Of a DNA stretch of 13,035 nucleotides, positions 6,619 to 12,177 are shown in pieces; the stretch's first letter is position 1, and every line of letters begins with the position of its first letter. Where the stretch lies: the NCBI GenBank assembly GCA_016934645.1, contig JAFGSL010000308.1, positions 1-13,035 of the forward strand, written 5' to 3'. Below the pieces are notes generated by a model. That model saw nothing but the letters and a program-made list of their open reading frames with translations. It was not told the origin of the DNA and ran no database searches. The DNA is from Anaerolineae bacterium. GTDB lineage: Bacteria > Chloroflexota > Anaerolineae > B4-G1 > SLSP01. Both the position numbers and the translations under genes were made by a program.

Positions 6619-7116
6619 ATGAAACCAGCTCTGTTAGTCATTGATGTCCAAAAAGCATTTTTCAATCTCGACCCAGTGATGACCCAATCGCTCAATGATG
6701 CCATCGAATATATCAACGCAGCCATCAAGCTGTTCCGGGATAAGCAACTGTCTGTGATTTGCATTCAGCACATGAACGAAGGGGATGGCCTTGTTCCAGG
6801 TCAAGAGAAATTCGATGTGCCGGAGTCGCTGCACATTTTGCCATCGGACGTTCACATCCACAAAACCTACAGCAATTCCTTCAACAAGACGACACTGACC
6901 GAGACACTCCACGACCTGGGTGTGGATACCGTCATCATCACCGGCTTCTGTGCGGAATACTGCGTCACGTCCACGTACCGGGGTGCGATGGACTTGGACC
7001 TGACGCCCATCCTTCTGCGCTGCGCGACTGCTAGCGGCTCGCTGGAAAACATCAAATTCATTGAGGATATCCACGATTCGGTGTCGTTTGGCGCACTGAG
7101 AAAGTTCCTGGAGTAA
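6619..7116 (+). CDS. Isochorismatase-like cysteine hydrolase
   Basis: This is a 165-aa cytosolic hydrolase of the isochorismatase/nicotinamidase superfamily, which cleaves amides, carbamoyl groups or vinyl ethers through a Cys-Asp-Lys triad. The triad is visible: Asp9 in ALLVIDVQKAFF, Lys82 in IHKTYSNSF and Cys115 in ITGFCAEYCVTSTYRGAMDL. The length is typical of the small members. It has a strong ribosome binding site (AGGAGG, 6607-6612). It sits 27 bp after the carbamoyltransferase homologue and 3 bp before the methyltransferase, whose GGAG lies inside its last codons. The pairing with a transcarbamylase relative makes an N-carbamoyl or ureido substrate thinkable, but nothing in the sequence shows it. 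Other possible activities are nicotinamidase (its metal-binding His set is not evident) or N-carbamoylsarcosine amidase-like. Confidence 0.9.
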   Translation: MKPALLVIDVQKAFFNLDPVMTQSLNDAIEYINAAIKLFRDKQLSVICIQHMNEGDGLVPGQEKFDVPESLHILPSDVHIHKTYSNSFNKTTLTETLHDLGVDTVIITGFCAEYCVTSTYRGAMDLDLTPILLRCATASGSLENIKFIEDIHDSVSFGALRKFLE

Positions 7117-7119
7117 CGG

Positions 7120-7779
7120 ATGAACAACGCGCAGATGGAAGATCCCGACCGCGTTCAACTCTTTGATACCTGGGCACAGCGTTACGACGCTTCTTTGGCC
7201 TCGACCGACGGAGATTTCCCCTTCGACGGTTATGAGCATATCCTGAATGAAGTGGCTACACTGGCTGAGGTCAGGCCGGGGATGCGGATCCTCGACCTCG
7301 GTATCGGCACGGGAAATCTGGCGCAGCGTTTTGTGCAGCAGGGATGCGAGGTGTGGGGTGTTGATTTTTCCACCGAGATGTTGGCGAAGGCTCGGGTGAA
7401 GTTGCCACACGTCCATCTTGTGCAGGCAGATCTGTTGATCGACTGGCCTGCTGATATCCAGCCACCCTTCGACCGGATCGTCTCCGCCTATGTCCTGCAC
7501 GAATTCACTCTTGAGCACAAAATTGACGTGCTGCGCCGGGCCATCCCTTACCTTGTTCCCGGCGGTGTCATTCTCGTCGCCGACATTGCCCTTCCGACCG
7601 TCGCCATCCGTGAAGCAACGATACAGCGCATCTATGGCGACTCATGGGATGAGGACGAATGGTACTGGGCTGCCGACGAAGCCATCGCCGCAGGTGAAAA
7701 CGTTGGCCTGCACCTCGAGTATCGCCAGATGTCAAGGTACGGCGGCATTTTTGTGGGTAGGACATCCGCGGAAAACTGA
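7120..7779 (+). CDS. Class I SAM-dependent methyltransferase (YrrT-like)
   Basis: This 219-aa protein has the Rossmann-like SAM fold. An N-terminal segment VQLFDTWAQRYDASLASTDG is of the kind found in YrrT and related small-molecule methyltransferases. Motif I is ILDLGIGTGNLAQRF (57-71), with the ribose-binding acidic residue at Asp82 (VWGVDFSTEML), motif II near VHLVQADLL, and motif III with VPGGVILVADIALP. The acceptor is unknown; small molecules are more likely than nucleic acid or protein, given the family. GGAG inside the end of the previous gene serves as ribosome binding site 6 nt ahead of the ATG, so it is translated from the same mRNA as the cysteine hydrolase. The DinB-like gene follows 4 bp after the stop. 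Confidence 0.92.
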   Translation: MNNAQMEDPDRVQLFDTWAQRYDASLASTDGDFPFDGYEHILNEVATLAEVRPGMRILDLGIGTGNLAQRFVQQGCEVWGVDFSTEMLAKARVKLPHVHLVQADLLIDWPADIQPPFDRIVSAYVLHEFTLEHKIDVLRRAIPYLVPGGVILVADIALPTVAIREATIQRIYGDSWDEDEWYWAADEAIAAGENVGLHLEYRQMSRYGGIFVGRTSAEN

Positions 7780-7783
7780 AACT

Positions 7784-8455
7784 ATGGGCGCTCATCGCAA
7801 ACTCTGGAACGAACGACAGAAGGAATTTCGCAGCATCCTCCTCAGCTTCAAACAGCACGATGAGGCGATGGCGCTGTTCATGCAGCAACACGCCGCGCTT
7901 CATTCGGCGAAGCTGACGCCCGGCATTTTCTGGTCGTGCGAAGATGAGCTATTGGACGACATGACCGAAGCGCACATCCGTCGTATACCCCGAAACTGCG
8001 ACTACTCCGTCGCATGGCACATCTGGCATTTGGCTCGTATCGAGGATATCACGATGAATCTGCTGCTGGCTGGGAAGCCGCAGCTCTTCGCGCGCGAAGG
8101 TTGGCGGGTGCGGCTCAACGCACCAGTCGTGGATACAGGCAACGCGATGAATAAAGATGAAGTCGCCGCTCTCAGCGAAGCGTTGGACATCGCCGCGTTG
8201 CGCGAATACCGGGTCACCGTTGGGCGCGAGACGCGCGCCAATGTCACCGGGCTGGGGCCGGAGATGTTCAAGCAGAAGGTGGCCCCGGCCCGGCTGCAAC
8301 AGGTGATGGAGGAAGGCGCAGTCGTCCCTGCAGCGCGCAGCATCGTCGAGTACTGGGGACGTCGCACCCTCGCTGAACTGCTGCTGATGCCGCCCACCCG
8401 TCACAATCTCGTTCACCTGAATATGGCGCTGCGGCTGAAACAGAGACGTCAATGA
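7784..8455 (+). CDS. DinB-like superfamily protein
   Basis: This 223-aa protein is probably a four-helix-bundle metal enzyme of the DinB/YfiT class, whose known members include bacillithiol- and mycothiol-dependent transferases and glutathione-independent detoxifying enzymes. The expected His ligands are visible: His79 and/or His82 in SVAWHIWHLARIEDI, and His207 and His211 in RHNLVHLNMALRL. The frame is open upstream to 7490 inside the methyltransferase, but that is out of phase with a real gene. The ATG at 7784, 4 bp after the methyltransferase stop, is the sensible start. The ribosome binding site is weak, so coupling to the upstream gene is likely. The middle section (about 100-170) is less typical of the family. 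Substrate unknown. Confidence 0.8.
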   Translation: MGAHRKLWNERQKEFRSILLSFKQHDEAMALFMQQHAALHSAKLTPGIFWSCEDELLDDMTEAHIRRIPRNCDYSVAWHIWHLARIEDITMNLLLAGKPQLFAREGWRVRLNAPVVDTGNAMNKDEVAALSEALDIAALREYRVTVGRETRANVTGLGPEMFKQKVAPARLQQVMEEGAVVPAARSIVEYWGRRTLAELLLMPPTRHNLVHLNMALRLKQRRQ

Positions 8456-8487
8456 ACCCGCAGTGCTGACCTCAGGTAGGTCCGGAA

Positions 8488-9636
8488 ATGGCAACATTCC
8501 TGAAGTTATTGCGCATCCTACTCTACGGGCTTCTGGTCCTCGTGATGCTGGCTATCTCATTGGGATGGCTATTCTACGCTGCGATCGGCTGGGGCAGGTG
8601 GCTGGCCTGCGCCGGGTTGGCCCTAACCTGTCTTCTCGTGACGCTCTACCTGCGCTTTGCTCAGCATCGTACTCGCCCGTTATGGGGATGGATCAGTGGC
8701 GGTTTGGGGCTATTTATTGTCGCCATCCTGGTCGGTATGCTGTTTGCCACTCCTTCCGGCAACACCAATCCTAACTCACCGGTAAGCCAGCACTTCATGA
8801 CCAATACCCGGTTCCCTCGTTATGCCATCAGCAACATCGTGCCGGAAGCGGAACAGATCAACCTGGGTTTCGTGGTCATCCCCTATCTCGACTCGATCTT
8901 CACTCACGAACAGGCCAGTCGCGTTAGAGGGTTTACACTCGATTTATACCGGGAAATGGAGCGAGATCCTGATTTCCACGCGCTCGGTTCATCAATGGGA
9001 TGGGCATATGCCGATTTGTTCGGGCGTCCCTACGACGCCGGTCATTACTACCTGTACGTTCCCCGCAATCGACCGTCAGGCTCTATGCCGGTTATCATAT
9101 TCTTGCACGGGAGTATGGGGAACTTTAAAGCCTACACCTGGGTGTGGTCGAGTCTGGCGGAAGAACTGGGCTACGTCATCATCGCGCCGAGTTTCGGCTT
9201 CGGCAACTGGCGAGAGCCGGGCGGGGTAGATGCAGCCGTGAAAGCATTGGAAGATGCACAAACCATCGTCGAGTTAGACGAGAACCGACTTTATCTGGCC
9301 GGCCTTTCGAACGGAGGGCTGGGTGTCTCGCTGCTGGCAGCATCGATGCCGCAGCGCTTTCGCGGCCTGATGTTCATTTCGCCCGTGATGGCGATCGAGG
9401 TCATCGATCAAGTTGCATTCCAGTCTGCCTGGGCAGATCGCCCAGTGTTGATCGTGACCGGACAGGCCGACAAGCGCGTTCCGATAGCGTATGTAACCGA
9501 ACGGGTCAGAGGTTTGGAACGCGGCGGTGTGGCGGTGAAGTACATTGTGTATCCCGAAGAGGATCATTTCCTGTTCTTTTCACAACCGACGCGCGTCCTA
9601 GAGGCCATTTCGCAGTGGTTGCGCACAGAGGATTAG
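8488..9636 (+). CDS. Membrane-anchored alpha/beta hydrolase
   Basis: This 382-aa protein begins with three hydrophobic segments (about 7-31, 38-56 and 66-87), followed by a soluble alpha/beta hydrolase domain. The catalytic set is complete: oxyanion-side motif IIFLHGSMGN (203-212), nucleophile elbow G-L-S-N-G-G with Ser274, Asp328 in TGQADKRVP and His360 in EEDHFLFF. The domain resembles the dienelactone hydrolase/acyl-peptidase-like esterases. With an odd number of segments, the catalytic domain could lie outside the membrane, but topology was not computed. AGGTAGG lies 7 nt before the ATG. The gene follows the DinB-like gene by 32 bp in the same direction, and its stop codon is part of the left arm of the hairpin that closes the run. 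Substrate unknown. Confidence 0.9.
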   Translation: MATFLKLLRILLYGLLVLVMLAISLGWLFYAAIGWGRWLACAGLALTCLLVTLYLRFAQHRTRPLWGWISGGLGLFIVAILVGMLFATPSGNTNPNSPVSQHFMTNTRFPRYAISNIVPEAEQINLGFVVIPYLDSIFTHEQASRVRGFTLDLYREMERDPDFHALGSSMGWAYADLFGRPYDAGHYYLYVPRNRPSGSMPVIIFLHGSMGNFKAYTWVWSSLAEELGYVIIAPSFGFGNWREPGGVDAAVKALEDAQTIVELDENRLYLAGLSNGGLGVSLLAASMPQRFRGLMFISPVMAIEVIDQVAFQSAWADRPVLIVTGQADKRVPIAYVTERVRGLERGGVAVKYIVYPEEDHFLFFSQPTRVLEAISQWLRTED

Positions 9637-9674
9637 CGGAATCGCCGGGTCAGAATCGCCCGGCGATTCCGCTA
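9634..9674 (+). terminator. Strong hairpin at the end of the alpha/beta hydrolase gene
   Basis: A perfect 16-bp stem (TAGCGGAATCGCCGGG at 9634-9649 pairing with 9659-9674) encloses a 9-nt loop. The arm begins with the hydrolase stop codon. The nearest T-run (ATTTTT, about 9691-9696) lies some 17 nt after the stem. It is therefore not a textbook intrinsic terminator, but it is well placed as a transcript end or 3' stabiliser. Confidence 0.55.
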
Positions 9675-9716
9675 GTACAGGATGGCATAAATTTTTCCCC
9701 AGATAACGATGCTCAG

Positions 9717-9771
9717 AGGGGATCACCAGATCCCCGGCTATATGCAGGAGTCGGGGATCTGGTGATCCCCT
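9717..9771. repeat. 20-bp inverted repeat whose arms are themselves palindromic
   Basis: The segment 9717-9736 is repeated exactly in inverted form at 9752-9771 around a 15-nt centre. Each arm contains its own hairpin: GGGGATC ACCA GATCCCC on the left and GGGGATC TGGT GATCCCC on the right. It can thus fold as one long stem or as two small ones. It lies in the spacer between two convergent transcription units, where it could act as a two-way terminator. The nested symmetry also resembles a REP-like or MITE-like repeat. Confidence 0.65.
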
Positions 9772-9822
9772 TGAAGCCGCAAACTCAGGAGGAACTTGCC
9801 CCCGGCGGTATTAGTGTTTGCG

Positions 9823-10431
9823 TTAAGCATCGGACGTCTCTTCAGTTTCAGCAGGCATCACACGCCAGTAGATGCTATTCTCACGTTCCAACAGACCGGC
9901 ATCAATGAGGCCACGCCGTAGCGTGGCCACGTCGTCGTTGAACTCGACGAGGACCTGATTGACCTCACGCTCGGTGTACGTGCGACCCGGTTCGAACTCC
10001 TCGGCCAGACGCTCCAGCACGATCAGGAACTTCTTGAGCTGCGCCGGGATCGCCTTGAGACGTCCGAATTTGAAGAACGTCCGCAGCACTTTCTGGCGAT
10101 AAGCATCTTCTTCCACCTGAGCAGTGACACCTGCCTGCGGCATGAATACCACATCGCGCAAGGGTTGCTCCAGCACCGCGCCGGACAGAGAGTAGACCTG
10201 GTAATACTGGTCTTTCTCCGCCGTCAGCAGCCCCACGTCAGAAAGCTTACTCAGGTGATGCGAAATCGTCGCCGGATTGAGTGTGAGGATCGTCGCCAGT
10301 TCTTCGCCATGCCGGGGCTTTATCTTCACCAGATTCAGAATCAGCAACCGTACCGGATGCCCCAGCGCCTTGAATAGCTCTGCCCGCGCTTCGAGATTTT
10401 GCTCAGGCGTCAACGTCGTCTTTTCATTCAT
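9823..10431 (-). CDS. ArsR-family HTH regulator with C-terminal DUF2087
   Basis: This 202-aa transcription factor has two domains. Residues about 14-80 form the ArsR winged helix: LFKALGHPVRLLILNLVKIK, the recognition helix in NPATISHHLSKLSDVGLL (52-69) and the wing EKDQYYQVYSL. The classical metal-binding ELCVCDL motif is absent, so sensing of metal is not indicated. Residues about 109-192 match DUF2087: VLRTFFKFGRLKAIPAQLKK, then FEPGRTYTEREVNQVLVEF and LRRGLIDAGLLERENSIYW. This domain is often found on such regulators and may bind a ligand. AAGGAG (10445-10440) gives a good start, inside the 3' end of the 91-aa protein gene, which it overlaps by 8 bp. The 38-bp palindrome over the operon promoter is the likely operator for autorepression. 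Confidence 0.92.
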   Translation of the reverse strand: MNEKTTLTPEQNLEARAELFKALGHPVRLLILNLVKIKPRHGEELATILTLNPATISHHLSKLSDVGLLTAEKDQYYQVYSLSGAVLEQPLRDVVFMPQAGVTAQVEEDAYRQKVLRTFFKFGRLKAIPAQLKKFLIVLERLAEEFEPGRTYTEREVNQVLVEFNDDVATLRRGLIDAGLLERENSIYWRVMPAETEETSDA

Positions 10432-10699
10432 CCCAGATTCTCCTTCCCGTAATTCGCAGGTAGTTCATCGCAAAGATGTACCGGGCATGTTTGAGCGTCT
10501 CCATCTTGATCTGTGCCTTGATTTTCGCCTCCCGGTCTTGCAACGCCTTCGCCACCTCAATCTCCTGATCAGCAAAGCCGATGATATCACCGGTAATCCG
10601 TTCAAACGCCCACGCGAGCTTGTCGATATCGGGCTTATCGGACGCGAGAATGGCATCGAAATCATCCTGAAAATTCTGTACTTGCATTCTATTATCCAT
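10424..10699 (-). CDS. Small helical hypothetical protein (91 aa), first gene of the arsR operon
   Basis: I do not recognise this family. The protein is charged, lacks a signal peptide and membrane segments, and looks mostly helical. Residues about 40-72 (IIGFADQEIEVAKALQDREA, then KIKAQIKMETLKHA) have the spacing of an amphipathic or coiled-coil helix, followed by ARYIFAMNYLRITGRRIWDE. The frame is open up to 10747, but the ATG at 10699 has GGGAGGT (10712-10706) 6 nt upstream, so I take that start. It overlaps the regulator gene by 8 bp (ATGAATGA), so the two are made together from one promoter. A role as partner or modulator of the ArsR-DUF2087 protein is a guess from this arrangement. Confidence 0.75.
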   Translation of the reverse strand: MDNRMQVQNFQDDFDAILASDKPDIDKLAWAFERITGDIIGFADQEIEVAKALQDREAKIKAQIKMETLKHARYIFAMNYLRITGRRIWDE

Positions 10700-10764
10700 A
10701 GCATTACCTCCCTTGTCGCGGAATTTTTTTTGGAGGCGAGGCCTCACTCCAGATCCGCAAAACC

Positions 10765-10802
10765 ATATTATCTGATTAGATATATATCTAATCAGATAAT
10801 AT
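10765..10802. promoter_or_regulatory. Perfect 38-bp palindrome, likely ArsR-DUF2087 operator
   Basis: The sequence reads the same on both strands for 38 bp around a centre at 10783/10784, with arms built on TATCTGATTAGATA. Each arm holds its own smaller inverted repeat, ATCT GATT AGAT, so four half-sites are present, enough for two dimers. It covers the -10 and the expected start of the minus-strand operon, which is ideal for repression. It may also affect the enolase gene that begins 132 bp to the right. Binding by the ArsR-type protein is inferred from position. Confidence 0.7.
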
Positions 10803-10824
10803 CATATAATTCGATAATTGTCAA
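10796..10824 (-). promoter_or_regulatory. Near-consensus promoter of the small protein-arsR operon
   Basis: On the minus strand, a perfect -35 TTGACA (10824-10819) is followed after 17 bp by TATTAT (10801-10796). This is the best sigma70-type promoter in the window. Transcription should start near 10789, leaving a leader of about 90 nt before the small protein gene. The -10 lies inside the right arm of the 38-bp palindrome. Confidence 0.75.
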
Positions 10825-10863
10825 TTACCCCTTAAAAAGGGGCAAACTGTATTCGCTTACACC

Positions 10864-10880
10864 TTCGCAAGAGTTGCGAA
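10864..10880. promoter_or_regulatory. TTCGCAA-N3-TTGCGAA inverted repeat upstream of the enolase gene
   Basis: This is a perfect 7-3-7 inverted repeat, 54 bp before the enolase ATG. Its right arm supplies a possible -35 (TTGCGA, 10874-10879) that pairs with TACTCT (10896-10901) at 16 bp. An operator overlapping that promoter fits well. The TTTT a few bases later also allows a small attenuator hairpin. The cognate regulator is not in the window, unless it is the divergent ArsR protein, whose presumed site looks different. Confidence 0.4.
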
Positions 10881-10933
10881 ACCTTTTATTTGATGTACTC
10901 TACAGGGAGATCAAGACACAGAGGTGCTGAACG

Positions 10934-12073
10934 ATGAAAATCACTGAAATTACCACGCAAACCTTCACCTATACATCCCACACCACGCGAGACTCTGAAG
11001 GCCACACGCATCCTGGCCCAGAGCACGAGGCACGGCAGACTCTGCTCCGCGTCGCCACTGACGAAGGTACCGAGGGCTACGCCTTTGGCTCGAACCCCGA
11101 TGTCATCCGCAGCATCGTTGCACCGATGTTACTTGGCGAGGATCCCTTTTACCGCGAGCGGATTTGGCAAAAGCTCAAGGAACGGCAGCGTCTGCACCTG
11201 GGAACGCTTGCCGACCGCGTGTTGTCGGTAGTGGATCAGGCGCTATGGGATCTGGCGGGGCGTGCGCTCAACCAGCCGGTTTACAAGCTGCTGGGTGGCT
11301 TTCGCGACAAAGTTCCCGCCTATGCAAGCACGATGTGCGGCGACGATCTTACTGGCGGGTTGGACACCCCGGAAGCCTACGCCGAATTCGCACTGGCGTG
11401 CAAAGCGCGCGGCTACCCGGCATTCAAGTTGCACACCTGGCAGCCACCGGTGCCCGGCGCGCCGGACGTCAAGCGCGACGTTTCAGCGTGTGCTGCGGTC
11501 CGCGCTGCCGTTGGCGATGAGATGCCGCTCATGCTCGATCCCTTCCACTACTACAGCCGCGAAGAGGCGCTCTACCTGGGCAAGGCGCTGGAAGAATTGC
11601 ACTACTATTGGATGGAGGAGCCGATGGACGAGCACAGCATTGCCTCCTACGTCTGGCTGACCGAACAACTGGGGCTGCCGATAGTCGGCCCGGAGACAGC
11701 GGAAGGCAAGATGTACACTCGCGCGGAGTGGATCGTGCGTAACGCATCGGACATCAGCCGGGGCGGCGTGGGCGACGTCGGCGGCATCACCCCATTGGTG
11801 AAGACGGCGCATCTGTGCGAATCCTTCGGTGTGCGAATGGAGGTCCACGGCGGCGGTTCGGCGAACCTGCACGTCCTCTGTGCGATGGGCATCCCCGGCG
11901 AATACTACGAGCGCGGCTTGCTGCATCCCTTCGTGGATTACGAGCGATTCGCGCCCTGGCTCAACGCGCTGGATGACCCGCTGGACGACGAAGGCTACGT
12001 CCACGTGTCACAAAAACCAGGGTTAGGGCAAGAGATTAACTTCGATTACATAAACAGTCATTTAGTCAAGTAG
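10934..12073 (+). CDS. Mandelate racemase/muconate lactonizing enzyme-family protein (probable acid-sugar dehydratase)
   Basis: This 379-aa member of the enolase superfamily would abstract a proton alpha to a carboxylate with Mg2+ help. The N-terminal capping domain spans about 1-125, and the (beta/alpha)7 barrel follows. Metal ligands are Asp202 (PLMLDPFHYY), Glu228 (YYWMEEPMDE) and Glu254 (PIVGPETAEG). Strand 2 carries Lys165-Leu-His167 (AFKLHTW), a K-x-H version of the K-x-K motif. The His-Asp side is represented by NASDISRGGVGDVGGITPLV and His305 in RMEVHGGGSANLH. This layout points to the mandelate racemase subgroup and, by family custom, to an aldonate or aldarate dehydratase; the sugar cannot be told. 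AGAGGTG lies 7 nt before the ATG. The last codons and stop already form part of the TAGTC octamer array. The alcohol dehydrogenase follows on the same strand. Confidence 0.88.
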   Translation: MKITEITTQTFTYTSHTTRDSEGHTHPGPEHEARQTLLRVATDEGTEGYAFGSNPDVIRSIVAPMLLGEDPFYRERIWQKLKERQRLHLGTLADRVLSVVDQALWDLAGRALNQPVYKLLGGFRDKVPAYASTMCGDDLTGGLDTPEAYAEFALACKARGYPAFKLHTWQPPVPGAPDVKRDVSACAAVRAAVGDEMPLMLDPFHYYSREEALYLGKALEELHYYWMEEPMDEHSIASYVWLTEQLGLPIVGPETAEGKMYTRAEWIVRNASDISRGGVGDVGGITPLVKTAHLCESFGVRMEVHGGGSANLHVLCAMGIPGEYYERGLLHPFVDYERFAPWLNALDDPLDDEGYVHVSQKPGLGQEINFDYINSHLVK

Positions 12074-12163
12074 TCGTGTAGTCCTGTAGTCAAAAAGTCG
12101 CTTGACTACAAAACTACGTGACTATTCGACTACCTGACTACGTGACTAACGACTATCGGACTA
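12063..12163. repeat. TAGTC / GACTA octamer array forming a long imperfect hairpin
   Basis: TAGTC recurs at 12063, 12071, 12079 and 12087 (with a degenerate AAGTC at 12095), exactly 8 bp apart. After a short turn the reverse complement GACTA recurs at 12104, 12120, 12128, 12136, 12144, 12151 and 12159, with a variant AACTA at 12112, again almost always 8 bp apart. The two halves pair with one another, with three variable bases between the fixed pentamers. The first two copies overlap the last codons and stop of the enolase gene, and the last ends just before the GAGGAGG of the dehydrogenase gene. The short period rules out CRISPR. Confidence 0.85.
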
Positions 12164-12177
12164 TGAGGAGGATGAAA

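Noticed and set aside
6634..7518. 294-codon minus-strand frame across the cysteine hydrolase and methyltransferase
   Set aside because: It spans two well-supported genes on the other strand and shows no motif.
9144..9908. 254-codon plus-strand frame at the end of the alpha/beta hydrolase
   Set aside because: Out of phase with the catalytic motifs, Arg-rich, and runs through both hairpins into the convergent regulator gene.
10828..10842. CCCCTT-AAA-AAGGGG hairpin as a terminator
   Set aside because: It lies upstream of the minus-strand -35 and no gene ends there on either strand; the stem is only 6 bp.
10277..10930. 217-codon plus-strand frame through the promoter region of the arsR operon
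   Set aside because: It covers two minus-strand genes plus their operator; its product in the AT-rich part is plainly non-coding in character.
12063..12163. CRISPR-like short repeats
   Set aside because: The repeat unit is 5 bp with 3-bp spacers and the halves are inverted to each other; no cas genes are present.
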